Part shown: piece after piece, positions 36,344 to 44,600 of the stretch
Numbering within the stretch: position 1 is the first letter of the stretch
Layout of the letters: each line of letters starts with the position of its first letter
Origin: an uncultured Amylibacter sp.
GTDB lineage: Bacteria > Pseudomonadota > Alphaproteobacteria > Rhodobacterales > Rhodobacteraceae
Assembly: GCA_959347345.1 (NCBI GenBank)
Contig: OY365738.1
Coordinates: 1,426,001-1,490,000 of the forward strand
DNA: 64,000 nucleotides
Direction: 5' to 3'
The notes under the pieces: model-generated
What the model was told of the DNA's origin: nothing
Databases searched by the model: none
Seen by the model: only the letters and a program-made list of their open reading frames with translations
Made by a program: the position numbers and the translations under genes

Positions 36344-36371
36344 TTGCCTTTACTATGGCAATCGGTATAAT
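36344..36371 (+). promoter_or_regulatory. Predicted promoter of the methyltransferase-HNH gene
   Basis: TTGCCT, 16 bp spacer, perfect TATAAT. The -35 lies in GAAAGGTTGCCTTT, nearly identical to the hemE -35 context. The gene therefore does not depend on the allantoin operon transcript. Confidence 0.6.
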
Positions 36372-36398
36372 ACCGCAAACCACGGACAAGGATTAACG

Positions 36399-37673
36399 AT
36401 GAAAAACACGCTCTATACGGGGGATAATCTCTATATCCTGAACGGCATGAACAGCGACTCCGTGGATTTGATTTACCTAGACCCGCCGTTTAATTCCAAA
36501 CGCACCTATTCCGCCCCAATCGGCAGTAAAGCCGCAGGTGCTTCGTTCAAAGATATGTGGACGTGGGGCGATGTGGATGAAGAATGCCTAAATGGAATGG
36601 CGGACTACCCAGAATTGGCAGAGTACATATACTCAATCGAGGCGATTAACGGCAAAGCGATGATGTCGTATATCACCTATATGACGCAACGGCTCATCCA
36701 AATGCACCGCGTTTTGCGCACCACAGGCAGTTTATATTTACATTGCGATACCGTCGCCAGCCATTATCTTAAAATCATTTTAGATGGGATTTTTGGGGAA
36801 GATAATTTCCGTAACGAAATAGTTTGGCACTATGGGAAATGGTCAAATGTCTCAAAGCATTTTCAAAAAAACCATGATGTTATTTTGTTTTATAGCAAAA
36901 GCGATACTTATACCTTTAATCCGTTGCATGTGGAAAGGCGCAACCCAAAACCCTATAATATACAGGGTGGCGAAGTCAATCAATTATTGATTTACCGCCC
37001 AGAGGATACGCCCGATTCTATTATTAAACGGGAAAAAGCAAAGGGCAGAAAAATCATTTATATTGACACAAAAGGCCCCAGTGAGCACGATGTGTGGAGC
37101 TATTTGCGAAGCAAAGAGATTGATTTTATCCCGCCTCGTTCGAAAGAACGCACGGGCTATCCCACGCAAAAACCCCTTACTTTGTTGCATCGTATTATTA
37201 ACGTATCCAGCCGTCAAGGTGATGTTGTGTTTGACCCGTTTTGCGGGTGTGCGACCACTTGCGTGGCGGCGCAACAATTACAGCGAGGCTGGATTGGCAT
37301 TGATATAGAGTCCCAAGCGGCAGATTTATTAATGACGCGGTTGGGTGATGATTCGGGGATGTTTAAGGATTTCGTTCATACGGATAAAATACCGCATCGC
37401 ACCGATATTAAAGTGGAAAAACCCTCCAAACCGATAAAAGACCGATTGTTTGAGACGCAAGGCGGGCTTTGCGCTGGGTGCGCGAAACAATTTGATGCGG
37501 TGAATTTTGAAATTGACCATATTATCCCCAAAAGCAAAGGTGGCGGGGATTATTATGAAAATTTCCAACTATTATGTGGGAATTGTAACAGGGTAAAGGG
37601 CGACCGACCAATGGAAGATTTGGTGATGCGATTGCGGGCGCGTGAGGCGATTATGAAAAAAATATCGTATTGA
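36399..37673 (+). CDS. DNA methyltransferase fused to HNH endonuclease domain
   Basis: 424 aa, preceded by AAGGA. The N-terminal part is an amino-methyltransferase (N6-adenine or N4-cytosine) of the beta-type order: catalytic VDLIYLDPPFNSKRTY (motif IV, DPPF at residues 28-31) precedes the SAM-binding VVFDPFCGCATTCVAAQQ (motif I). The target-recognition region lies between (about 150-265). From about residue 355 there is an HNH nuclease with a zinc-binding frame: GGLCAGCAKQFDAVNFEIDH, IIPKSKGG, NFQLLCGNCNRVKGD. Methylation and cleavage on one chain could make a self-contained restriction-modification or nicking enzyme, or a solitary epigenetic enzyme. It sits inside the urate gene cluster, in the same orientation. 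Confidence 0.88.
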   Translation: MKNTLYTGDNLYILNGMNSDSVDLIYLDPPFNSKRTYSAPIGSKAAGASFKDMWTWGDVDEECLNGMADYPELAEYIYSIEAINGKAMMSYITYMTQRLIQMHRVLRTTGSLYLHCDTVASHYLKIILDGIFGEDNFRNEIVWHYGKWSNVSKHFQKNHDVILFYSKSDTYTFNPLHVERRNPKPYNIQGGEVNQLLIYRPEDTPDSIIKREKAKGRKIIYIDTKGPSEHDVWSYLRSKEIDFIPPRSKERTGYPTQKPLTLLHRIINVSSRQGDVVFDPFCGCATTCVAAQQLQRGWIGIDIESQAADLLMTRLGDDSGMFKDFVHTDKIPHRTDIKVEKPSKPIKDRLFETQGGLCAGCAKQFDAVNFEIDHIIPKSKGGGDYYENFQLLCGNCNRVKGDRPMEDLVMRLRAREAIMKKISY

Positions 37674-37810
37674 TTTTATAGGATTACATATTTACCGCCC
37701 TCTAAAATCCCTGTTTTCCCCAAAAAACCCAAAAAACCACACTAATCCGTGATATTTACCCCGTTTTGCCCTTGATATTAGCAAAAAATCCCCTACCCTA
37801 GCCACACTAT

Positions 37811-37828
37811 TTAGATAACACTATCTAA
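37811..37828. promoter_or_regulatory. Palindromic operator candidate upstream of the permease
   Basis: TTAGATAACACTATCTAA is a perfect 7+7 inverted repeat with a 4-base centre, 25 bases before the permease start and just upstream of its strong AAGGAGGAG ribosome site. It could bind a dimeric repressor or form a short leader hairpin. No regulator gene is adjacent. Confidence 0.45.
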
Positions 37829-37852
37829 CAAACAATAAAAAAAGGAGGAGCT

Positions 37853-39178
37853 ATGACTTCTACAAAAACAAATATGTCGTCCAATGACGATCCAAACGTA
37901 ACACCGCCAATGATGCAGGCTATTCCCTTGGGAATGCAGCATGTTCTGGCGATGTTTGCTTCAAACGTAACACCCTCTATTATCGTAGCGGGCGCGGCTG
38001 GCCTTGCCTTTGGCGGGACAGAGCAAATCTATCTCATCCAAATGGCAATGCTCTTCGCGGGTGTGGCAACCCTGTTTCAAACCATCGGTGTCGGGCCAGT
38101 CGGCGCGAGATTGCCAATTATGCAAGGCACGAGTTTCGCTTTTGTCGGCGTGCTGGCGGGTTTGGCCGCAACCCAAGGTTTGGGTGTCGCCCTGACCGCC
38201 TGTTTAGTCGGCGGGGTTTTGCATTTCATCCTAGGCTCTTTCATTAAAAAATTGCGCTTTCTGTTTCCGCCTTTGGTAACGGGGTTGGTGATTTTGGCGA
38301 TTGGTCTATATCTAATCCCTGTTGCGATTAAATATTCTGCTGGTGGCGCGGCTGAATTCCAAATGAACGCGCCCAGCTTTGGCTCTATGATGCACTGGGC
38401 TGTCGCGTTAACTGTGATAATCGTGTCTGTCGCGTGTAAATTCTTTGGGCGAGGGCTGATTTCTTCGGCGGCTATCCTAATCGGGTTGCTGGCGGGCTAT
38501 GCTTTGGCGTTTATGTTTGGCATGGTTAATTTCGGCGCGGTTGGCAAATCTGCGTGGATTACTGGATTGCAAGTCATGCCTTATGGGTTTGAATTCAGTC
38601 TGGGCGCGGTGATTGTCGTGACCTTGGTGTGTATCGTATCCGCTATTGAAACGGTCGGTGATGCAACCGCTACCACCCAAGCGGGTGCAGGGCGGATTGC
38701 CACGGATGAAGAGATTTCAGGCGCGACTTATGCCGATGGACTCGGCACAGCCATTGCGGCGGTGTTTGGCGGATTGCCGAATACTTCGTTCAGCCAGAAC
38801 GTGGGGATTGTCGGAATGACGGGGATTATGTCGCGTCATGTTGTGACGATTGCTGGTGTAATTCTTATCGTGTGCGGGTTGTTGCCCAAGGTTGGGGCGG
38901 TGATTTCATCTATGCCTTTGCCTGTGTTGGGTGGTGGCGTGATTGTCATGTTCGGGATGGTTGCTTCGGCGGGGATGAATCTGTTGTCTTCTGTGCCTAT
39001 GAACCGTCGTAATATGGCGATTATCGCGATTTCTCTGGCCTTTGGGTTGGGGTTAAATCTCGTGCCGATGGCGGTGCAGTATTTGCCCGGGACATTAAAA
39101 GTTCTGGCGACTTCTGCTGTTGCGCCAACTGCTCTGGCTGCGGTTATTTTGAACCAAATCCTGCCACACGAAGAGTAG
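37853..39178 (+). CDS. Xanthine/uric acid permease, NCS2 family
   Basis: Inner-membrane purine symporter, 441 aa, 12-14 membrane segments. NCS2 signatures are PIMQGTSFAFVGVLAGLAA, the conserved Glu-Thr in VCIVSAIETVGDATATTQ, and NTSFSQNVGIVGMTGIMSRH. In this cluster the substrate is most simply urate or xanthine. The family also contains uracil carriers, but the QNVGIVGMT form and the context favour a purine. Ends in a strong terminator. Confidence 0.93.
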   Translation: MTSTKTNMSSNDDPNVTPPMMQAIPLGMQHVLAMFASNVTPSIIVAGAAGLAFGGTEQIYLIQMAMLFAGVATLFQTIGVGPVGARLPIMQGTSFAFVGVLAGLAATQGLGVALTACLVGGVLHFILGSFIKKLRFLFPPLVTGLVILAIGLYLIPVAIKYSAGGAAEFQMNAPSFGSMMHWAVALTVIIVSVACKFFGRGLISSAAILIGLLAGYALAFMFGMVNFGAVGKSAWITGLQVMPYGFEFSLGAVIVVTLVCIVSAIETVGDATATTQAGAGRIATDEEISGATYADGLGTAIAAVFGGLPNTSFSQNVGIVGMTGIMSRHVVTIAGVILIVCGLLPKVGAVISSMPLPVLGGGVIVMFGMVASAGMNLLSSVPMNRRNMAIIAISLAFGLGLNLVPMAVQYLPGTLKVLATSAVAPTALAAVILNQILPHEE

Positions 39179-39225
39179 GCGTTTTATCCTGCCTTATGGC
39201 AGGGTGACATTATGAAAAATAAAAA

Positions 39226-39255
39226 CCCCGTACCGTTTGGTGCGGGGTTTTTTTA
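39226..39255. terminator. Bidirectional intrinsic terminator between permease gene and hemC
   Basis: CCCCGTACC/GGTGCGGGG stem (one G-U pair) with loop GTTT, flanked by AAAAA on the left and eight T/A-rich bases on the right. It serves both convergent genes. Confidence 0.85.
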
Positions 39256-39259
39256 TTAG

Positions 39260-40183
39260 TTAATCAAAGAACCCCGCGCCCATCTTGCCACGCAAAACAC
39301 AGGCAATCTCTGCCCCCGCGGCCGCACCATCGCACAATCCAACCGCCAATTTATGATGGTAAGATTCAGACCCATCGGGACGCAGAACCTCGCCTTGCAG
39401 GACAATCCCAGTCGCGCCAACGACCGCCAGTCCAGCGATAGGCGTACGGCACGACCCATCCAAACCAGCCAACAGAGCACGTTCCGCCTCAACCGCTATA
39501 CGGCTGGCTTGGTTGTCCAACTTGCACAAAATTTCGCCCATCGCGTCATCACGCTCGCGCCTTTGCACACCAATCGCCCCTTGCGCCAAAGCGGGCAGTA
39601 TCACCGAAACTTCCATCGGTTGCGCCACACCCGCCATCCCCAACCGATGCAATCCCGCCATCGCCAAAAACGTAGCCTCCGCCACGCCCTTATCCAATTT
39701 CGCCAACCGCGTTTGCACATTACCGCGAAACGGGACGACCTTTATATCCTTGCGCAACCGCCGTATTTGCGCAGCACGGCGCAGGCTGGACGTGCCAAAA
39801 ACCGCACCCTTTGGCAAATCCATTATCCCCTTATGCCGCGATAAAAACCCATCGCGCACATCGCCCCGCGCCAAAATACAATCAATCACCAAGCCCGCAG
39901 GCAGGCTGACCGCCATGTCCTTCATAGAATGCACGGCAATATCAATCTGGTTGTCCAGCAGGCAATCCTCTATTTCCTTGCTAAACAATCCTTTGCCACC
40001 GATTTCGCCCAAAGGGTGCTCTGCCATCGTGTCGCCCGTGGTTTTTATCGGGATGATTTGAAACGCGGACTCGGGGCATTTGTAAATCTGCATGAGTTGC
40101 CCGCGCACTTGCGTTGCCTGTGCCAAGGCCAAGGGCGAGCCTCGCGTGCCGATTTTAAGCGGATTTTTTTCATTAAACTGCAT
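39260..40183 (-). CDS. hemC: Hydroxymethylbilane synthase (porphobilinogen deaminase)
   Basis: Polymerises four porphobilinogens to hydroxymethylbilane. 307 aa from the ATG at 40183, giving the usual [20 protein letters not shown]; an upstream in-frame start at 40219 is less likely. Key blocks are [40 protein letters not shown] (substrate-binding arginines) and [20 protein letters not shown] with the cysteine that carries the dipyrromethane cofactor. Divergent from hemE. Confidence 0.95.
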   Translation of the reverse strand: MQFNEKNPLKIGTRGSPLALAQATQVRGQLMQIYKCPESAFQIIPIKTTGDTMAEHPLGEIGGKGLFSKEIEDCLLDNQIDIAVHSMKDMAVSLPAGLVIDCILARGDVRDGFLSRHKGIMDLPKGAVFGTSSLRRAAQIRRLRKDIKVVPFRGNVQTRLAKLDKGVAEATFLAMAGLHRLGMAGVAQPMEVSVILPALAQGAIGVQRRERDDAMGEILCKLDNQASRIAVEAERALLAGLDGSCRTPIAGLAVVGATGIVLQGEVLRPDGSESYHHKLAVGLCDGAAAGAEIACVLRGKMGAGFFD

Positions 40184-40229
40184 GGGGTTGGTTTTAACGC
40201 CCACGGGCAAAAAATGCAATATGAAAGGT

Positions 40230-40257
40230 TGCCTTTTGCCACAGGCACGCTAAAAGG
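40230..40257 (+). promoter_or_regulatory. Predicted promoter of hemE
   Basis: GGTTGCCTTTT context with TTGCCT as -35, 16 bp spacer, TAAAAG as a weak -10. Same spacing and -35 as the trcR and methyltransferase promoters. Confidence 0.4.
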
Positions 40258-40291
40258 ACAAAAAGAAGGCACTCCCAAAAAATTTAGAACT

Positions 40292-41326
40292 ATGCAATCA
40301 AAAGACAAATCCATCTTACGCGCCCTAAACGGGGAAATCCTGCCACGCCCGCCGGTTTGGGTGATGCGCCAAGCTGGGCGTTATCTGCCCGAATACCGAG
40401 CCACGCGGGCGCAGGCTGGGGATTTTTTATCGCTGTGTTACAATTCGGATTTAGCAACGGAAGTCACCTTACAGCCGATTCGCCGTTATGGGTTTGACGC
40501 GGCGATTGTGTTTGCCGATATTTTGCTGGTGCCGCAGGCCTTGGGTGCGGAGCTGTCCTTTGTCACGGGCGAGGGTCCGCGATTATCGCCGATAAAAACC
40601 GCCGCCGATATGAACGCGTTGGGCGGGGCTGATGATATCCACGACACGCTTGCCCCGATTTACCAAACTTTGCGGAATTTACGCGGGGCTTTGCCTTTGG
40701 AGACCGCATTGATTGGCTTTGCAGGTGCGCCTTGGACGGTTGCCACCTATATGATTGCGGGCGCGGGCGAGGTTGGGCAGAAGACGACTTTGCGTTTTAT
40801 GCGCGAGCATCCTGCGATTTTTGATGCGTTAATGGAGCGGTTGACGGACGCAACAATCGCCTATCTTTTGGCGCAAATAAAGGCGGGTGCTGAGGTGATA
40901 AAACTGTTTGATAGCTGGGCTGGGGCGTTAAAGGGTGACGAATTCGCGCGGTACGTTATCGCGCCAACCGTGCGGATTGTGCGTAGTTTGCGCCGCGCGT
41001 CCGATGTGCCGATTATAGGCTTTCCCCGCGGAGTCTCTGGCGCGGATTACCGATTGTATTTTGAACAAACGGGGGTGCAAGGATTGGCGATAGGACACGA
41101 GCTCGCCCCCGATTGGGCGGCCACGCATTTGCAACCTTTGGGCTGTGTTCAGGGTAATCTTGATCCCGCCGTGTTGGTCGCGGGGGGGGAGGCTTTGGCG
41201 AGCCAAACCCGCGCGATTGTCGCCGCGTTTTCCCAAGGGGCGCATATTTTTAACCTAGGGCATGGCATCACCCCAGATGCAGACCCGCAAAATATAGATG
41301 TTATGCTACGGGCGGTGCGGGGCTGA
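40292..41326 (+). CDS. hemE: Uroporphyrinogen decarboxylase
   Basis: Converts uroporphyrinogen III to coproporphyrinogen III. 344 aa from ATG 40292; the frame is open far upstream within hemC antisense, and the family opening [20 protein letters not shown] starts shortly after this Met. Other signatures are [38 protein letters not shown] and [20 protein letters not shown]. The ribosome-binding site is weak. Confidence 0.95.
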   Translation: MQSKDKSILRALNGEILPRPPVWVMRQAGRYLPEYRATRAQAGDFLSLCYNSDLATEVTLQPIRRYGFDAAIVFADILLVPQALGAELSFVTGEGPRLSPIKTAADMNALGGADDIHDTLAPIYQTLRNLRGALPLETALIGFAGAPWTVATYMIAGAGEVGQKTTLRFMREHPAIFDALMERLTDATIAYLLAQIKAGAEVIKLFDSWAGALKGDEFARYVIAPTVRIVRSLRRASDVPIIGFPRGVSGADYRLYFEQTGVQGLAIGHELAPDWAATHLQPLGCVQGNLDPAVLVAGGEALASQTRAIVAAFSQGAHIFNLGHGITPDADPQNIDVMLRAVRG

Positions 41327-41519
41327 TTGCCAATCCTTTACAGATATTTAAGACGTGCAATTTAGTGATTGACAGTTAATCCATAAATCATTATATTTTT
41401 ACCACACCCCGTATTTTCGCTTTTAGGTGTTGCCATAAGTTTGAACTTGTGATTAACCTTGAGTCCTAGCGAACCACCTAGAAACCCTATGTATAAAACT
41501 TTGGAGAAGGAGAAACCCA

Positions 41520-41771
41520 ATGGATGAACTACAAAAAAACATCGCCGCCTATGAGAAAATGGAAAAAAAGCTTTTGGAAACTTCCTATGGCAAAATCGCA
41601 CTTTTTTCCAATGGCAAATTGATAGATGTCTATAATGACCTAGCTGATGCCTATAAAGTTGGTTTGAAATACCATGGGGAAGGCAAGTTTTCGATAAAGA
41701 AAATTAACACAAAGGTAGAACATTTGGGTATTAGGAGCTATTCTTTACGCCCTAAAAACGCGGCAGCGTAA
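41520..41771 (+). CDS. Small unknown protein upstream of a retropepsin-like gene
   Basis: 83 aa preceded by GGAGAAGGAG. An N-terminal amphipathic helix (MDELQKNIAAYEKMEKKLLE) is followed by a short alpha/beta segment (YGKIALFSNGKLIDVYNDLA) and a basic stretch (SIKKINTKVEHLGIRSYSLR). It resembles DUF5678-like small proteins, though that is only a memory of pattern. It lies 6 bases before the aspartic protease gene and is probably its partner. A/T richer than its neighbours. Confidence 0.72.
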   Translation: MDELQKNIAAYEKMEKKLLETSYGKIALFSNGKLIDVYNDLADAYKVGLKYHGEGKFSIKKINTKVEHLGIRSYSLRPKNAAA

Positions 41772-41777
41772 TATAAA

Positions 41778-42236
41778 ATGTCTTGTTTCACAGGCGATAT
41801 TATTGATAATGAAATTTTGTTTGATTGCTATATTACCAAAGCAACAGGCAAAAACCATGACTTGGATAAGCTACCACGTTACAGGGCGTTGCTGGATACA
41901 GGGGCACAATCGACATGTATTACCAAAAAGGCTGCAGATAAACTTGGTCTTGCGCAGGGCGAATGGGATTATATAAATGGTATAGGCGGTATAATGCCCT
42001 GTGCAAAATCTATCATAGATTTAACGATCCCTAGTGGGAAAATGGTGCGTATTGAAAATGCAAACGGTAAAATCATTGAAAAACGATTATCTACACCTGA
42101 AGACTTGTTCTGCTCTGTAAATGTTTGGGTGCTTGAAAACGCATTTTTTGATTTTGATGTTTTATTGGGTATGGATATAATTACGCAATGTCATTTTCAA
42201 ATACACACTAGCGGTACTTTTACCTTATGTATTTAA
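41778..42236 (+). CDS. Retropepsin-like aspartic protease domain protein
   Basis: 152 aa, single-lobed retroviral-type protease fold expected to act as a dimer. The catalytic motif ALLDTGAQSTCITKKAADKL has Asp40-Thr-Gly-Ala, and the second hallmark, hydrophobic-hydrophobic-Gly, is DVLLGMDIITQCHF near residue 131. An inner segment between 70 and 125 would form the flap. No signal peptide or membrane anchor is seen. Substrate unknown. Second gene of a cassette ahead of the GHKL ATPase gene. Confidence 0.8.
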   Translation: MSCFTGDIIDNEILFDCYITKATGKNHDLDKLPRYRALLDTGAQSTCITKKAADKLGLAQGEWDYINGIGGIMPCAKSIIDLTIPSGKMVRIENANGKIIEKRLSTPEDLFCSVNVWVLENAFFDFDVLLGMDIITQCHFQIHTSGTFTLCI

Positions 42237-42292
42237 CGCCATCCAAAGATGTATAAACACTTAAACAAACTACTTGGATTTACGGACTTATT

Positions 42293-43429
42293 ATGACACA
42301 ACCATTTTCTTTTAACATATCGCTGAGCGTTTTGAATCACTTGGGCAGAGATTTATACAGGAATTTTATCACTGTATTGGGTGAGGCTATTTCCAATTCA
42401 TGGGATGCTGAGGCTACAAAAGTTTGGATAACGATTGATGAAAACGGCAAATATTTTTCAATTAGAGATGATGGCATCGGAATGGATGATAGTGATTTTC
42501 GAATAAAATTCTTAAAAATAGGCTATTCTAAAAGAAGCCACGACGGACAGCTTTCCCCAAATAAAAAACGCCCCTATATCGGCAGAAAGGGCATTGGCAA
42601 GCTCGCCCTTTTATCCTGTGCGCAAAGAATTCATATTGCTTCTAAAACAAGTGATACAGATTATATTGGTGGGATTATTGATAATAAAACGTTAAACGAG
42701 GCAATTACAGATGATTTAAATCCTGACAATTGCCCACTTGCACTGCTAGACGAAAGCATTTTTGATAATCTAAAAAAAGACCACGAACACGGAACAATTA
42801 TTTATTTTGAAAATACAAACGAAGAGGTCAGCAATGATATTGAGACCCTGCGGGGCTTAATAGCAATGCATTTTCGGTTTTCTTTAATTGACCCGTCATT
42901 TTCAATTTCTGTAAATGGCGAAGAAGTTAATTTTAATGATTTAAAAGAACTTTCTAAAAATACACAATTTTTATGGACTATTAATAAATTTAATGACCCT
43001 TTTCTTGATACATTAAATCTAAAAGAAAGATTAGATATATCTTTTGAAAATAAAGATATAAAAGGTTTTATTGCCTCTGTTGAAAAACCATCCCACCTTA
43101 ATATTTTTAGTGCAAGAGAAAAAACAGGCATTGATGTATTTGTCAATGGGCGGTTGCGCGAAACAAATATATTAAAACACACCTCTGTTTTTAAGACACG
43201 CATTGTTGCCAGTTATCTTTACGGACAAATTCATCTTAATATTTTAGATAGTGACAAATCTGGAAATATTGATGTATTTACAACCAGCCAAGAGGGTATA
43301 AAATCAAACAACAAAATGTTTCAAGAATTCTTGGAAATCATTGAAACAAAAATTCTTCGTTCAATAGGTAAGAAATGGAGTGAATGGCGACGCAAAGACA
43401 AACTAAAATCCTTAAATATAAGCGAATAG
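42293..43429 (+). CDS. GHKL (HSP90/MORC-like) ATPase of unknown function
   Basis: 378 aa. All Bergerat-fold motifs are intact: N-box LGEAISNSWDAEA (Glu31, Asn35), G1 IRDDGIGMDD (about 58-66), and G2 GRKGIGKLALLS (97-108). The middle domain is S5-like (FSAREKTGIDVFVNGRLRE), as in MutL, MORC and Hsp90 proteins, and the C-terminal end is helical and basic (GKKWSEWRRKDKL). It lacks histidine kinase features. Its codon use is much more A/T rich than the surrounding genes, which suggests recent acquisition. Similar ATPases occur in restriction and phage-defence clusters; a defence role here is inference. Confidence 0.85.
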   Translation: MTQPFSFNISLSVLNHLGRDLYRNFITVLGEAISNSWDAEATKVWITIDENGKYFSIRDDGIGMDDSDFRIKFLKIGYSKRSHDGQLSPNKKRPYIGRKGIGKLALLSCAQRIHIASKTSDTDYIGGIIDNKTLNEAITDDLNPDNCPLALLDESIFDNLKKDHEHGTIIYFENTNEEVSNDIETLRGLIAMHFRFSLIDPSFSISVNGEEVNFNDLKELSKNTQFLWTINKFNDPFLDTLNLKERLDISFENKDIKGFIASVEKPSHLNIFSAREKTGIDVFVNGRLRETNILKHTSVFKTRIVASYLYGQIHLNILDSDKSGNIDVFTTSQEGIKSNNKMFQEFLEIIETKILRSIGKKWSEWRRKDKLKSLNISE

Positions 43430-43506
43430 TATTGGAAAGTGATGCTAATCGGAAAAAATAGCCGATATGATTGATAAATTGTGCAGTAAATCCAATCCCT
43501 AACACC

Positions 43507-43552
43507 CAATCATTCCTCACCAATCATTCACCACTAATCACTAATCACTAAA
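43507..43552 (+). repeat. Heptanucleotide array upstream of accD
   Basis: ACTAATCACTAATCACTAA units preceded by the related CAATCATTC units. The array ends 7 bases before the predicted accD -35 box. Confidence 0.8.
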
Positions 43553-43559
43553 ACCCCCC

Positions 43560-43588
43560 TTGCCAATCCCCCGCCTTTACGCTAGGCT
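43560..43588 (+). promoter_or_regulatory. Predicted promoter of accD
   Basis: TTGCCA, 17 bp spacer beginning ATCCCCC, then TAGGCT (weak -10). It directly follows the heptamer array. Confidence 0.45.
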
Positions 43589-43639
43589 CCCCAAAACACG
43601 CCTAACAACCCAATCTGAAGAAGGGGCAGATTCCACGCT

Positions 43640-44575
43640 ATGAATTGGATAACCAATTTCGTCAAACCAAAGATTAACTCTTTATTCGCGGGGCGCGATA
43701 CGCCCGACAACCTCTGGACGAAATGCCCAGAGTGTGAGGCTATGCTATTCCACCGCGACCTTGCCGATAACCTAAACGTCTGTCTGGAATGCGACCACCA
43801 CCTGTATATCAAACCGCGCGAGCGTTTCACCGCCCTGTTTGATGACGGGCAATTCCGTGAACTCACCCCGCCAGAGCCCATCGTTGATCCCCTGCGGTTT
43901 CGCGACCAAAAGAAATACCCCGAAAAACTGCGTATCGCCAAAAAGCAAACGGGCGAGGATGACGCGATGCTGATCGCCTTTGGCAAAATGGCGCAAGTCC
44001 CCGTGGTCATGGCCGCCCAAGATTTTAATTTCATGGCGGGGTCTATGGGCATGTATGTCGGGAATGCCGTGATTGCCGCGTGTCAGCACGCGAAGAAAAA
44101 CCGTGCTCCGCTGATTTTGTTTGCCTCTGCTGGCGGGGCGCGGATGCAGGAGGGTATTTTGTCCCTCATGCAAATGCCGCGTACCACCGTTGCTATTCAG
44201 GATTTGAAAGAGGCGGGCTTGCCCTTTATCGTTGTTTTAACCCATCCGACGACTGGCGGGGTGACTGCCTCCTACGCTATGCTGGGCGATATTCATATTG
44301 CCGAGCCGAACGCGCTGATTTGTTTTGCTGGACCGCGAGTGATAGAGCAAACTATCCGTGAAAAACTGCCCGATGGCTTTCAAAGGGCAGAGTATTTGGT
44401 GGAACACGGGATGCTGGATCGCGTGACGCATCGGCGCGATTTGGGCGGGGAATTGGCGTTGATCTTGCGGATGTTAATGAAGCAACCGCCACAGATAAAG
44501 GGTGATTTGCCGAGTCCGTCTTCCGCCGAATCGCATAAAAAACCTGCCCGTGCTGCTGGTGCCAAATCAAAATGA
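43640..44575 (+). CDS. accD: Acetyl-CoA carboxylase carboxyltransferase beta subunit
   Basis: Transfers carboxyl from biotin to acetyl-CoA in fatty acid synthesis, with AccA. 311 aa. An N-terminal zinc ribbon is visible (LWTKCPECEAMLF and NVCLECDHH, four cysteines), followed by the crotonase-like core with ILFASAGGARMQEGILSLMQ and VVLTHPTTGGVTASYAMLGD. The tail after about 285 is Pro/Ser/Ala/Lys rich. Coupled to folC downstream. Confidence 0.96.
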   Translation: MNWITNFVKPKINSLFAGRDTPDNLWTKCPECEAMLFHRDLADNLNVCLECDHHLYIKPRERFTALFDDGQFRELTPPEPIVDPLRFRDQKKYPEKLRIAKKQTGEDDAMLIAFGKMAQVPVVMAAQDFNFMAGSMGMYVGNAVIAACQHAKKNRAPLILFASAGGARMQEGILSLMQMPRTTVAIQDLKEAGLPFIVVLTHPTTGGVTASYAMLGDIHIAEPNALICFAGPRVIEQTIREKLPDGFQRAEYLVEHGMLDRVTHRRDLGGELALILRMLMKQPPQIKGDLPSPSSAESHKKPARAAGAKSK

Positions 44576-44600
44576 CACTATATATAATGAAACTGGCACA

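Noticed and set aside
40200..40291. Caulobacter-like origin beside hemE
   Set aside because: The hemC-hemE gap is about 108 bp, not notably A/T rich, and has no DnaA box.
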